Below are positions 1 to 12,092 of a DNA stretch of 64,000 nt, one piece after another. Within the stretch, counting starts at the first letter, position 1. Every line of letters starts with the position of its first letter. The DNA comes from Tachypleus tridentatus. Taxonomy: Eukaryota > Arthropoda > Merostomata > Xiphosura > Limulidae. Where the stretch lies: positions 148,895,009-148,959,008 of the forward strand of contig NC_134834.1 of the NCBI RefSeq assembly GCF_004210375.1. Direction: 5' to 3'. The position numbers were made by a program, and so were the translations under genes. Below the pieces are notes generated by a model. That model searched no databases. It worked only from the letters and a program-made list of their open reading frames with translations, and had not been told where the DNA came from.

Positions 1-2160
1 CAGGTGTTCAAACACATGTTTATAGTTACACTCAGCTCAGTATAGGTCAGTATATGTCCAAATTAATATTCATATCTCCACCCAGTTCGACTTCGGTCAA
101 TAGTTTATCCGCCTAACTTCCTTCGCTTTTTTATGCACATCCTGAAGCGGTCAAAGATTGGAACATTAGTTATTTTATAACATTGTATTCTAATGTGTGT
201 TGTTTTTGTTTGTTTGTTTTACTTTCACAGTCAGTCTTCATATCTTTAACCTTGACTAGTAGCACTACTTTTGGATATCCACGATGTTTTCAGTTGAATT
301 TTTTAGAACGAGTCGTGATGAGCTTTGGAATTGTTTCCAAACATTCAGTTTCAAATAAATCAAACGGTTAATTTATGATTTACTTATGGAAAAGAAAACA
401 TTAATATTTATTAACGGAAAGTATTGAAGTGTTAAAAATGTATTAGTTTCTCTATTTCTGTCTCTTTATACCTCTTTCATTTTTGTAAGTAAATTATATT
501 TTTTCTATCAATTTAATTTAAAAAAATATTTTATCCTGTTCACAGACAACTTGGTACAAAAATATTTTACAAGCGTATCTAACTAACTTGCAGGTGTTTA
601 AAAGTAAAGAAATTATAGCATGAAACCAGACTATGTTTTAATATATACCTTGTTGTACACGTGATATAAGGTATATTACGTAATAGAGCTTCGCTGTCAA
701 ATTTCTTATATTGTATATTGTGTAGAATGGGCTTTAATAAAACGGTTGTCTTTTGAATCATGTGCGTTTGTCTTCCATTTTGCCAATTTATGGCAAAAAA
801 TAAATAAAAGTAATACACAAACATAACTTCAAACAGTCAGTGAATTTAATATGATGGTATAAAAACCTTCAGATGTGAAGTTTGTTTAGGCCCAACAAAA
901 GTGATCGAAATCATGATGACATAATATTAAGCCTATTAATTTTTAACCCCTTGGGTGTTTTTCTCCTTCTTGAAAACCCTAAAGTACTGAATAAAAAATT
1001 TTGCGTTAAAAATATACAACACAATATAATACTAAAGTTTCATGACCAGTTATGCTTTGTCAGTAGAAAAAATGTTTATACCATCAAATCATGCGGAACT
1101 ACGGTTTGTTTTATCACGTTTCCTATCATTACCGAAATAAGCCTAATGTTTGTTAATCCTGAAAATTATCGAAGTTTTTTTGCCATAGCATTTTGAAACA
1201 CTCGATTTATCTTGTTTGTTTTGTCTGAGCCAACTAGTAATGCTTCAATAAACATCATTGCATTTTGAACTTACTTATCAAATTTCATTTGAGATGACTC
1301 CAACTAATCGTAAAGTCCACATATTAAAGGCCCTTCCGACAGTCATATTTATGCTATAAAATAATATTTTAATATTTTTATTATGCAAGTTGTTTAGATT
1401 CTATATTGGTTTCATGCTTTTCTCTTTCGTTTTGAAATACATAGATTGTGTGAATTTAGAGTTTTAATTTTGATAAAAAATTGACATAAAATGCAGATAT
1501 TACCGTATATGTATATATAATTTTTTTTTGCAATAATTTACTTTGTAATAATATTCAAATAGAATCAAACTGCATGTAATATGTACGGATTTTTTAAAAG
1601 ATACTCTAAGAAATGGACTAAACGTTAAAAACTACTGCAGTTTTGAAAGTATTTTATAAGATGTTACTGTGTGGTATGGTTATAAGCTGAATTATCACTG
1701 AAAGCCGGTCTCTACTGGCTTTAATCTGTTAAATGTTTTTCAAGCTCCAACTGATATATGACCCATTAAAGAAGTGTTTTTGTTTTGTTTTTTATTTCAG
1801 TTCAAGCTTCTAAAACGTCTTCTCTCACTTTATTCGTTATTAAATCGTGGTTATTTGATCACATAAATCAGTGAAGTTTGGCGAGGTTTGAAACTTTGGA
1901 TGCTGTGTTTTACGTAATTATTTCACACTTGTTTTGCTGCTTTCTTTCCTCCCCATAAATGTTGTCTTCTGAGTGTATGCGTGAATATCAATAATAGAAT
2001 AATATCAAAGCAGTGTTTTCTAAAATTCTCTAAAAAGATCTAAATAAATTTTTCGTAACAGATTTGTACACTCGATAACAGTAAAATGACTTAGTAACAA
2101 ACAATAAAATATTAGATTCAGGACTTGTTTGGATGTCATTTAACTGGCATAAAGTAAAAA
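1..2160. other. No gene seen
   Basis: AT-rich unique-looking DNA. The frames at 183-371, 579-824 and 882-1196 lack any domain, and the first starts at TTG. No repeat family recognised. Confidence 0.6.
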
Positions 2161-2415
2161 GGCCTAGCATGGCCAGGTGGTTAAGGCACACGACTCGTAT
2201 TCTGAAGGTCGCGGGTTCGAATCCCTGACACACCAAACATACTCGCCCTTTCAGCCGTGGAGGCGTTATAATGTAACGGTCAATCCCACTATTCGTTGGT
2301 TGTGGGGGGGTGATGACTAGCTGCTTTTTCTCTAGTCTTACACTGCTAAATTAGGGATGGCTAGCGCAGATAGCCCTCGTGTAGCTTTTCGCGAAAATCA
2401 AAATAAACCAAACCA
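2161..2415 (+). repeat. SINE-A (tRNA-derived), near full length
   Basis: The head reads GGCCTAGCATGGCCAGGTGG with a B-box-like GGGTTCGAATCC. The body contains CCCACTATTCGTTGG, and the tail contains CTAAATTAGGGATGGCTAGC and GTAGCTTTTCGCGAAA, ending in an A/C-rich run. No clear target duplication is visible. A minus-strand frame of 68 codons here is an artefact of the SINE. Confidence 0.9.
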
Positions 2416-2774
2416 ATTGCATCAAAATATGATCCTTTAATAGCTACCCCATTGTTGTAACGTGACAATAATCTGTACAATATTGCGAAAAGTGATTGTT
2501 TAACTTATTCTTCTATTATTACGTATGTATGTTTGTCAGTTGTTTTTTTAATGAAATGAATTTTAATTTGTTTCTTTAACATATTTGGAAAAGAAGGGCA
2601 TATATAGTTAAATTGTTTAAGAATAGAAATTATTTTGTTATAAAGTACATATATCCGTCTTATTTGTTCTCTTTGAAGAGTTTAAAATTGCTAAAGAATT
2701 TGAAGAAAGCTTCAACGTCACATAAGAAACACGGTTTTATTCTGGCAATATTTTATTCTATTTTGTGTGAAAAG

Positions 2775-3338
2775 TTTGTTTGTTTGTTTACTGAACTTCG
2801 CGCAAAGCTACAGAAGGGCTATCTGTGCTAGCCGCCCCTAATTTAGTAGTGTAAGACTAGGGTGAAGGCAGATAGTCATCACCACTCAACGCCAACTCTT
2901 GGGCTGCTCTTTTACCAACGAATAGTGGGATTGACCGTCACATTATAATGCCCCGACGGCTGTTTGGTGCGACGGGAATTCGAACCTGCGACCCGCAGAT
3001 TACGAGTCGAAAGCCTTAATACATGTGAGGCCCGGCATAGCCAAGCGTGTTAAGGCGAGCGACTCGTAATCTGAGGGTCGCGGGTTCGCATCCCCGTCGC
3101 GCCAAACATGCTCGCCCTTTCAGCCGTGGGGGCGTTATAATTTAACGGTCAATCCCACTATTCGTTGGTAAAAGAGTAGCCCAAGAGTTGGCGGTGGGTG
3201 GTGATGACTAGTTGCCTTTCCTCTAATCTTACACTGCTAAATTAGGGACGGCTAGCACAGATAGCCCTCGAGTAGCTTTGTGCGAAATTCAAAACAAACA
3301 AACAAACAAAACAATAATACACCTGGCCATGCCGGGCC
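2775..3338 (-). repeat. SINE-A, minus strand, split by a younger SINE-A
   Basis: This is a full-length minus-strand copy flanked by the 10-bp direct repeat GTGTGAAAAG (2765-2774 and 3339-3348). Its tRNA-like head is interrupted: the sequence up to about 3028 resumes at about 3315 with ACACCTGGCCATGCCGGGCC. The interruption is the plus-strand copy at 3029-3314. Confidence 0.9.
3029..3314 (+). repeat. SINE-A, full length, nested in an older copy
   Basis: It starts GGCCCGGCATAGCCAAGCG and ends in (CAAA)n. A TAATACA repeat (3017-3023 and 3315-3321) serves as the target duplication inside the older minus-strand copy. Confidence 0.9.
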
Positions 3339-3994
3339 GTGTGAAAAGCTCTTCTCAAATGTAATGAGATGTATCATCAGTATTGTCGTAACTAATCAAA
3401 AATTCAAAAGTCTCCATTTATTTTGTCGGTTTTATTTGCATGTCAAGTTGACACAAGTGTACATGATTCACTGGTACAAAGTCACGTCCCAGTGGCACTA
3501 AAGAATTAGGAAGAGCTAAAATAATATAGTAGTCAAGTTCTAAGAATGAATGAAGTAGGTAATTCTAGAATCCCTCTATACTATACCTAATAATCTCTGA
3601 TTAACTATCAGGAAATAGGAAACTTTCATTACGGGACAAACAAAGAAACAAATGTGGAAACATGAGTTGCTTTATGATATATATATATATGATGTTGTTA
3701 CTTTATCAAGTAAAACCGTTGTACAAGAAGATAAAAAAATAGTAAAAAATCGTGTAGTTGTTAACAAGTCTTTCATGGAACACGACAGTCCATTTTGGTT
3801 TCTATTTGATTCTCTATCTTAAAGAATAAAAAAAATTCTGATTTAAGGAAGAAAAATCTTTTATTTTTTCATTTCTTTTTGTGTTCACAGTAATGCATGT
3901 CGGCTTGTTTTATTTTCGAATTATACAGAGATCCTTTCATGGTTGTTATGGAACACTTTTGTTATGTGATGAAAAAACAATCTGACATGAGTAG

Positions 3995-4162
3995 GTGTAT
4001 CACTTTTTGTAATCTAGCCTTATCACCATAGAATAAGTGTATCACTTTTTGTAATCTAGCCTTATCACCATAGAATAAGTGTATCACTTTTTGTAATCTA
4101 GCCTTATCACCATAGAATAAGTGTATCACTTTTTGTAATCTAGCCTTATCACCATAGAATAA
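3995..4162. repeat. Tandem repeat, 42 bp x 4
   Basis: Four units start GTGTATCACTTTTTGTAATC at 3995, 4037, 4079 and 4121, with no differences that I can see. A partial, diverged unit follows. Confidence 0.97.
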
Positions 4163-4904
4163 GTGCGCTCATTTCTTGTAATAGAAAAAAAATATCAAAA
4201 GCGTCTGCTGTTAAGAAAATTCGACTCAATTGTTGTCATACTAACTACACCGACTTCCTCACTTTCATACTTGTGGCAGTGCATTGTAAGAGGAGAATAC
4301 ATAGTATATGACGGAGGTGATCATGATAAGTGAAATGCATTTAGAGTTTAAAGGCCATTGAACAAAAAAGAAATGGTATTATTGCAAGGGTTTTGTGACT
4401 GTGTATTAACAAGTAGGAATAGATTTAAAATATGTGTTTTATTAGTGGCTGTTTTCGGTTCTCTTCAAATCTTATTTTGGACAAATAGTGCCTTGTTGTT
4501 GTTGTTTTTTTTCTCAGAGTAAATAAAGCACGTGGTAGTTCAACAATCGAACTCCAGGGTCGTATCGAAAGAATATATTATTAAATTGGCTTTGGACCAA
4601 TATAAGATATTAATTATGAATTTTTATTTTCCACACTTAAATCTTTTATTTCATTGAAGAAAAAGATTAACTCATGAATGATCGAAAGGCCTAATTTATT
4701 TTTCGCCTCTGTCCTCAAATCTTACAAATATAAAAAATTGTGCATATTGACAGACTGATGTGATACCGGAATAAAATTGATATTGAAATATTGTCAGTTT
4801 ATTAAACTTGCTTCGTACTAAAGTTTAGTTTTTCAATTATTCAGAGAAATCCCAATTTCACAAGATGATGTGATGCCCTAAAAATGTCGGTAGTTGGTAT
4901 CAAG

Positions 4905-5022
4905 CCCCCCGCTAGTATAGCGGTAAGTCTACGGATTTACAACGCTAAAATCAGGGGTTCGATTCCATTCAGTGGGCTCAGCAGATAGCTCGATGTAGCT
5001 TTGCTGTAAAAAAAAAACACAC
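4905..5022 (+). repeat. SINE-B (short tRNA-derived)
   Basis: The head reads GCTAGTATAGCGGTAAGTCT, then a B-box-like GGTTCGATTCC, then GTGGGCTCAGCAGATAGC and the tail TGTAGCTTTGCTGTAA with an A-rich end. About 115 bp. Confidence 0.85.
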
Positions 5023-6154
5023 AGCTCATAATAAAAATATTAACTTCAAGTATATTGACTGAAACTTAAGACCTAAATTGTATAAGTTGAGATTTCAAAA
5101 TTCTACTTAGTAAGCTGTATTTATCAAGAATTAATAATAAAATGCTTTAGATATTTACATTGTTTTGAAGAGAATTCTTGAAATTTTTACACCCACGTAT
5201 ACAAATCGAATGAATAATAATAATAATAATCTGTAACAGGGATTAAGTGAACGTTTCCGTCCCCTGTGGTAACGATGAACATTTCAAATAGATTGCTGTT
5301 GGTGTCGTTATAGGCGTACGTAACACGAATTATAGGCTTAACAAGATTTATTTTTTATATTATTATCGTGACGGAATGTATGTATATTTTGTGTTGCAAA
5401 TATGTTGTAATGACAAGCTACCGACTTTTATTTTCGCCGGTGGCTTTTATGTGATACTCTTAACTTATATATTTTCTCCCCATGTTCTGCACTAATTTTT
5501 TTTTAAGTTGTGCTTGTTACATCACGTGATAGTGGTAGTAATAACGTTAACACAAACAGTGGAACTACAGTTTAGTAATTTGAGAAATTTATCAACAGAC
5601 CTTGTCAACTAGTGCTTTATAATTATGTATCTTTGAAGCTTACGTAAGTACTACATCATTTGTTAACTTTGTAAAAAGGTTTTTCTAGTTGGAATTTTTT
5701 GTCACTTTCAGGGTAGACCATTTAGTCTTCTTAAAGAAATTCAGTTAGTCTATTTTCATACTCGTAATTTTCATATTGTATTCTTGTCAACAGATTAATA
5801 TTCTAAAACGAATTTTGGTTTTAAAGAACATTATAAATGTCATTGGAAGACAACAGTTTATGCGATTAATTATTACGTTTAACCTTCGTGTATTTTTTAT
5901 TTTGACAGTCATCCAGTTAAAGTATTGATATTATAAAACAAAAAATAACGTCGTGCATATATTACTGGATCACGTTATATCATCCATGATGAACGAGGCC
6001 AAAAATTCATCTGTTTTATTTGTTGGATATTATATTAAGTGTTCTTGATATGTCGAGATAAGTTTTTGAACAGTGCTCAAAAATAATTAATGTTGTAAAA
6101 CAACCCACCATCCGCTGATTTTTAACCTTTCGTTCTGTTTGTGTACAGACTAGG
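5023..6154. other. No gene seen
   Basis: AT-rich, with a short (TAA)n run near 5215. Nothing else is recognisable. Confidence 0.6.
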
Positions 6155-6620
6155 TTATGTTTTATCGTTATTCAAGCAGGTGTGCTTTACTCTCATTGTG
6201 CGCGTGTCAGCACGCCGAACGTGTACTGTGGGATTTCCAAGCGAAAGGTCAGAGGTTAGCCCTACTTTTCTATCGCCCTGTTTGTCGAGTTTTGGGCGTG
6301 GTTTAACTTTTAAGTTTCGACTTGGAGAGGAAGGGGAAACACAGTGGCCTTGTCTCACAGCCCCTCTTCCCCAGTCGACATGGTCTTCTATCAGAAGGGG
6401 TTATTCATTCTGTGACAGAAAGAGAAGGTGAGTTTGTTATTACGCCCTATGAATAAACAACAGAAGTGTTCTCTCCCTTGGGGATTACAGTCGATTAACC
6501 TGACATAGCAAGATGGGCCAAGGGTGGGATAGAGTTGACCCGGGCAGGGCGGGGTCACCTTACGCCTCTTGTCTAAATTCCAGCGGCTTCTGGGGGCTAC
6601 AGAAAGGAGGATAGGTCGGT
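6155..6620 (+). other. GC-rich island with candidate splice donor
   Basis: This block is clearly richer in G and C than its AT-rich flanks and lacks SINE motifs. At 6425-6433 AAG|GTGAGT is a strong donor-like sequence, so 6155-6427 could be a non-coding first exon or promoter region. The 96- and 67-codon frames here lie on both strands and have no recognisable domain. A decayed repeat is the alternative. Confidence 0.25.
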
Positions 6621-7144
6621 ATGAAAATTTGATGAGTGGAATTTTAAGTGGCTGTATATAGTAAAGAGCATTTAATAGTGAGATACAAGGAGTGTCGAGC
6701 TAGTATTAGAGAGAAAATGAGAGTTTATAACAAACTATAGGGTTAGATTGCCGTAGTTAGATATGTTGTTATGCCAGGTATTAAATGTGAACTATAAGTA
6801 CCCTGGTACTGACATAAAACATAGGTAACAAACTAGATTTTTCTCTTTCAGATAATTGCGTTATACGAATTCAAATTGTTGCTTAGCTGTTTATTTGAGG
6901 TGTTGGAAGGCAATGGGAGGTTATGTGTCAGGCCTACGTTGTACTTCGTTTGGGAAATCACTCATTTTTTGAAGTTACAGAACGAAAAGCTAGTTCAAGT
7001 TTGTAACTTTTAGTCTGACCTTTCGCTTTAAATTGAATGTATTATGTTTTTCAGTTCCACGCGATAGACACGTGTCAAATTATATGGGCATTGTGGCCAC
7101 ACTATTAACAGAGAAAAGCTGTAAATATAGTACTTGTTTTTGAA

Positions 7145-7418
7145 TTGTTTGTTTTTTGGAATTTTGCACAAAGCTACTCGAGGGCTATCTGCGCTAGCCG
7201 TCCCTAATTTGGCAGTGTAAGACTAGAGGGAAGGCAGCTAATCATCACCACCCACCGCCAACTCTTGGGCTACTCTTTTACCAACGAATAGCAGGAATGA
7301 CCGTCACATTATACACCCCCACGGCTGGGAGGGCGAGCATGTTTAGCGCGACGCGGGCGCGAACCCGCGACCCTCGGATTACGAGTCACACGCCTTACGC
7401 GCTTGGCCATGCCAGGCC
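7145..7418 (-). repeat. SINE-A, full length, with 13-bp target duplication
   Basis: Intact minus-strand copy flanked by ACTTGTTTTTGAA at 7132-7144 and 7419-7431. The head ends GCTTGGCCATGCCAGGCC on the plus strand. Confidence 0.93.
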
Positions 7419-7721
7419 ACTTGTTTTTGAAAGCACGACTCCATCTGCAGGAAGGGGAGGGAAAGTCTCTTGAAATTTTATGATAAATTATTCCGAGTTC
7501 TCACTATGTTGTAATTGTTCAGTTACGTGTTTATAGATCAAGAGAGAAAGCATGTGCTTTGATACCCAAAAATACCAAACTATTTCAATGAAACGTCTTA
7601 GTAACAGTCGATCAAGTTGTGTATACACATTACATACAACTGTCGACGGCCGGTCTTTATACCTTAAATAATTTTAGGCCTAATGACCGAAAGTAGTTAA
7701 ACGTAGATTTCCTCTCTCTCA

Positions 7722-7842
7722 GCCCCCCAGTGGCTCAACGGTATGTCTGCGGACTTACAACGCTAAAAACCGGGTTTTGATACCCATGGTGGGCAGAGCA
7801 CAGATAGCCCATTGTGTAGCTTTGTGCTTAATTCAAATCAAC
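7722..7842 (+). repeat. SINE-B variant
   Basis: It reads CCCCCCAGTGGCTCAACGG, then ACTTACAACGCTAAAAACCG, then a GGTGGGCAGAGCACAGATAG segment and the tail TGTAGCTTTGTGCTTAATTC. This subtype keeps the GCACAGATAGCCC tail shared with SINE-A. Confidence 0.85.
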
Positions 7843-8999
7843 CTATCTCTCTCTTGTTGCTTTTTTTAACCTTAATATAATTCTTCAAAACAAAAAAAAA
7901 TTACCATAATCACGGTTACTTAAGAAGTTAGTAAAATATGAAATCTGTACTTAGCATTACATTTTAAGACATAGTTTTTTTTTCTAATATCGTGAACCAA
8001 ATGTATCTTGATAAAGCGTTTCGCAACAGTAAATTACCAGCCTTATCTCTTGGTTTTGCGTGAGAGACGCCAGTTTTTTTCCATGTTATATTTAACTTTA
8101 TTTTATTATGATACGTGTGCGTATTATTGCTGTAATATATGTGACGAAATTTTGAGTAATGTTTTTTATTTTTCGTTGGAAAACATGCACAAATGATTGA
8201 AAAAATAAGGTTTAACTCTAATAGAAGGAAACTAGATTTGTTCTTACATGTACAGCAAACAACTTGTTACTGATAATTTTGTAATCGCTAAATTCATATC
8301 TCAAGAAATCTCCCATATATTTCTTAATGATCTTTTATAGCCGCAAGCCGACTTCTAGATTCGCAGAAGTTATTGAATAAAATATATCTGATATAATTGA
8401 AGCATATACATGTAAACTTGTTCTTATCAGAAACTGTTTTTAAAAATAAATATTAAGTAAAAAAAAAAAACATTTCGTTGGCGGTAAAGATGAACAACAG
8501 TGAATTTCCATGTAATTTAAGGGCTCGATTAAGAAATTGTGGAGAAATAGCGAGTTTATAGCTAAATCTCTGACCGAAAGGTTTTTTGATTTAATTATAT
8601 ACTGTGAAAAGAGAGAGCTAGCCTTTCGGAATAAATTAGACATAGGGACTATTTATTATATTAATTTATTAAAAGTAACTCTCGAGAAATATATTTACGG
8701 CATATTTATTTCGTAACAGCCCTTGGAGATTTTGGCGGAAATGTTTTATGGGCTGAAAAAGTAGGGATAGCCATTACCTTAAAAGTATGGTCACGTGACT
8801 TTAATTAAAAAACACAAAACAACAACTGTTGTTTTAGTGCCAAAAGTTTAAATTGTTTTACCATCCCTACGCCCAAAAGAAATTGTACACTTCTGGCCTG
8901 TAAACCAGGCAATTTATGTTTGCGTTGTTGTTAAAATCCCCGTGTAAGATAAAAGGGAAGATGGTACATTTATAGATAAGTGGTGACGTCAACAGGAGC

Positions 9000-9300
9000 A
9001 TTGGAAGTCGTCCTAATGAGACTAGAATTCGTTTGAAAGAGAGTCAGTCGTAAGGCCAGTTAAAAACAGTGAGTGACCAGAGCCGCCAAGGGAAAAGGCG
9101 GGTATTGTTGGAACGTCTGTGCTAGATTAGGTCAGCCGCATCCCTGGCCTCCACCCTTTTACTGGATGCTACTGGCAGAACTAGTTAAGGCGCATGCGCG
9201 CTACCCAAATTTAGGTCAAAGGTTAGCTGGCAACATGTTGAATGGTTGCCAGGATTAGTTCAGTACTTTGGCGAATATAACCTCCCATCTGAGCTTTACA
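9000..9300. other. GC-rich island with NRF-1-like palindrome
   Basis: This unique block is less AT-rich than its flanks and contains GCGCATGCGC at 9190-9199, a perfect match to the NRF-1 core palindrome. A 61-codon frame (9073-9258) has no known domain and starts at a non-ATG codon. Promoter function is only a possibility. Confidence 0.25.
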
Positions 9301-10267
9301 AGGTATATATAAATATATCAAAATAGAAAGACCCCACCCTGTAATGCAGGTGATCTCATATTTTATCTTTTTTTTTTTTATAAAACTAATAACCTTGTAG
9401 ACGTTAGAGCGCCACCTAGGTCACTCTTACTTCCCTTCACGAACCTGATTATTATCGTAAAAATTGAACAAAATATGTTATTAAGGCTGATTTAATTCTG
9501 TTTATAGATGCAGCTATATAGAGAAGACCTTTCAAAAAAATTTGTAATTAGTAAGGCACGGTGGTTACATACAATCACCCTGATCTAGGTGGCAGTAACT
9601 ATGCTGAAAAACTACATTCTTGTAATTGTGTTATTAACACACAACTCCGACGGACGCGGGGGAACGTTATCTGTGAAAGGAACGAGTAGAAATTATGAAG
9701 TTTGACGAACTTTCCCAGAAAGTAGTATTTAATTACAAATACCATGCGTCACCTTTTGTATATTTTAACTAAAATGTGAATATTTATGGAATAAAGAAAA
9801 CAAATCGATTAACTTTAATTCGTAAATTCATGGTTTAAGACCCGTGCTTTTTAATAATATTATTATACAAAAATACATATAAAAATTGAAGAAATACTAC
9901 GCTCGAAAATGAATTAAAAATGGTGCGATTAAAAGGAATTTGAAATTTTATACGCTAGATAAAGTAACTGCTAGATAACAGCCAAGCCATTACATTCGCT
10001 CCTGAAGTGGGCATGTAATAATATATTGTTCAAAGTTTCACAACACACGCTGCATATCTGGTGAACAAAATCCAGAGTACATAAACATTTCATTTTCATT
10101 CTTTTGAAGTCCGATTGAAGCGTTTTTTTATATTAATTAAATCATTGTGTGCACGTTAAGTATATAACTAAGGAGATTAGTTCTGAGCTGTAAAAATCAG
10201 TAATTCATTTAAACGAGTCTGAAATCTTGAGGTATCTCAGTCCCACGCATTTTTTTATATTAAAAGA

Positions 10268-10546
10268 TTTTGTTTGTTTGTTTGGGAATTTCGCACAAAG
10301 CTACTCGAGGGCTATCTGTGCTAGCCGTCCCTAATTTAGCAGTGTAAGACTAGAGGGAAGGCAGCTAGTCATCACCACCCACCGCCAACTCTTGGGCTAC
10401 TCTTTTACCAACGACTAGTGGGATTGACCGTCACATTATACACCCCCACGGCTGGGAGAGCGAGCATGTTTAGCGCGACGCGGGCGCGAACCCGCGACCC
10501 TCGGATTACGAGTCGCACGCCTTACGCGCTAGGCCATGCCGGGCCA
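10268..10546 (-). repeat. SINE-A, full length, with 11-bp target duplication
   Basis: Very similar to the copy at 7145-7418, sharing GCGCGACGCGGGCGCGAACC, so both belong to one young subfamily. Flanked by ATATTAAAAGA at 10257-10267 and 10547-10557. Confidence 0.93.
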
Positions 10547-10684
10547 ATATTAAAAGAAAATCTACATTTAAGTTACATTTATTAGGCTTAATAGTATTTG
10601 TTCTTCAATGAAAATCAGAACAAGTCTCCAGTATCTCAACCGAGGTGTTCATAATAATTGAGATGACATTGGGGTCTTTTAAAA

Positions 10685-10950
10685 CCTGAGCAGGTGGTTC
10701 GGGCACTCGACTCGCAATCTGAGGGTCGCGAATTTGAATCACCGTCACACCAAATATGCTAGCCCTTTCAACTATGAGGGTGTTATAATGCTACGATCCT
10801 ATTATTCGTTGGTAAAAGAGTAACTCAAGAGTTGGCGGTGGGTGGTGATGACTAGTTGCCTTTTCTCTAGTCTTATACCAATAAATTAGGGACAGCTAGC
10901 GCAGATATTCCTCGTGTAGCTTTGTGCAAAATTAAAAACAAACAAACAAA
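10685..10950 (+). repeat. SINE-A, diverged
   Basis: Plus-strand copy with a worn head (GAGCAGGTGGTTCGGGCAC), recognisable body (TTGGCGGTGGGTGGTGATG) and a (CAAA)n tail. It lies 140 bp from an oppositely oriented copy. Confidence 0.88.
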
Positions 10951-11124
10951 TCTTTTAAAGTCATTAACCAGAATGCAAATTTCTCTCAAAGTTACAACTT
11001 CAGTCACGACTGTCACAGTAATTTAACAGACGTGGAACAGCTGTATCAACTAGCGCATCAGTGATGAAAAACCTGATTGTTGTTCTGTTTCCTAACTTGC
11101 TTCATTCCTCATCCCCAAACAATG

Positions 11125-11718
11125 CTTAGTTACCCGACTAGCCTCTCCTTACCCATCCTCTCTGTCACTGTCCTGTTTTCTGGGTAACTTCACCCTTTAT
11201 TACTACTAGTAACCCGACTAGCCTCTCCCTACCCATCCTCTCTGTCACTGTCCTGTTTTCTGGGTAACTTCACCCTTTATTACTACTAGTAACCCGACTA
11301 GCCTCTCCCTACCCATCCTCTCTGTCACTGTCCTGTTTTCTGTGTAACTTCACCCTTTATTACTACTAGTAACCCGACTAGCCTCTCCCTACCCATCCTC
11401 TCTGTCACTGTCCTGTAATCTCACCTTTTTACTACTAGTAACCTGACTAGCTCTCCTACCCATCCTCTCTGTCACTGTCCTGTTTTCTTGTAATCTTACC
11501 TTTATTACTACTAGTAACCTGACTAGCTCTCCCTACCCATCCTCTCTGTCACTGTCCTGTTTTCTGTAACTTCACCTTTATTACTACTAGTAACCTGACT
11601 AGCCTCCTACCCATCCTCTCTGTCACTGTCCTGTTTTCTGGGTAACTTCACCCTTTATTACTACTAGTAACCCGACTAGCCTCTCCCTACCCATCCTCTC
11701 TGTCACTGTCCTGTTTTC
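11125..11718. repeat. Minisatellite, 80 bp, about 7.5 units
   Basis: ACCCGACTAGCCTCTCC starts units at 11132, 11212, 11292 and 11372, exactly 80 bp apart. Later starts at about 11441, 11518, 11593 and 11670 give 69-77-bp units with small deletions. The inner sequence is CCTCTCTGTCACTGTCCTG. Confidence 0.97.
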
Positions 11719-11985
11719 TAAATCGTCTTTCTTCTTTCTTCACTTCTTCCTCCATGTCAATACTTTTTTTCTTAATAGCCTTCTTTCTTTTTATCCCGTT
11801 ATTGATATTTTGTTTTCACAGTAGTGTGCCTTTTTATCTATTGATATTTATATTTATAAGAAAAGTCAGTTGGAATATGAAACATAACTTCTATCTGCAC
11901 ATGATGCACACGTGCTTTTTAAATTCGAATTTCTATAATTGTTAACATCATATTTAACAAACTAAATACCTTAGTTAGGTATTTA

Positions 11986-12087
11986 GGGAGAGGCTAGTCG
12001 GGTTACTAGTAGTAATAAAGGGTGAAGTTACCCAGAAAACAGGACAGTGACAGAGAAGATGGGTAGGGAGAGGCTAGTCGGGTTACT
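11986..12087. repeat. Single inverted unit of the 80-bp minisatellite
   Basis: It is the reverse complement of one minisatellite unit plus the start of a second (GGAGAGGCTAGTCGGGTTAC occurs twice). It is bounded by the 13-bp inverted repeats GTTAGGTATTTAG (11974-11986) and CTAAATACCTAAC (12086-12098). Confidence 0.93.
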
Positions 12088-12092
12088 AAATA

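Noticed and set aside
2161..2235. tRNA genes suggested by A/B-box-like sequences in many places
   Set aside because: Each is continuous with a SINE body and tail, and none forms a clean isolated cloverleaf.
3995..4162. CRISPR-like array
   Set aside because: Units are contiguous with no unique spacers, and the genome context is eukaryotic. The same applies to the 50-bp and 31-bp arrays.
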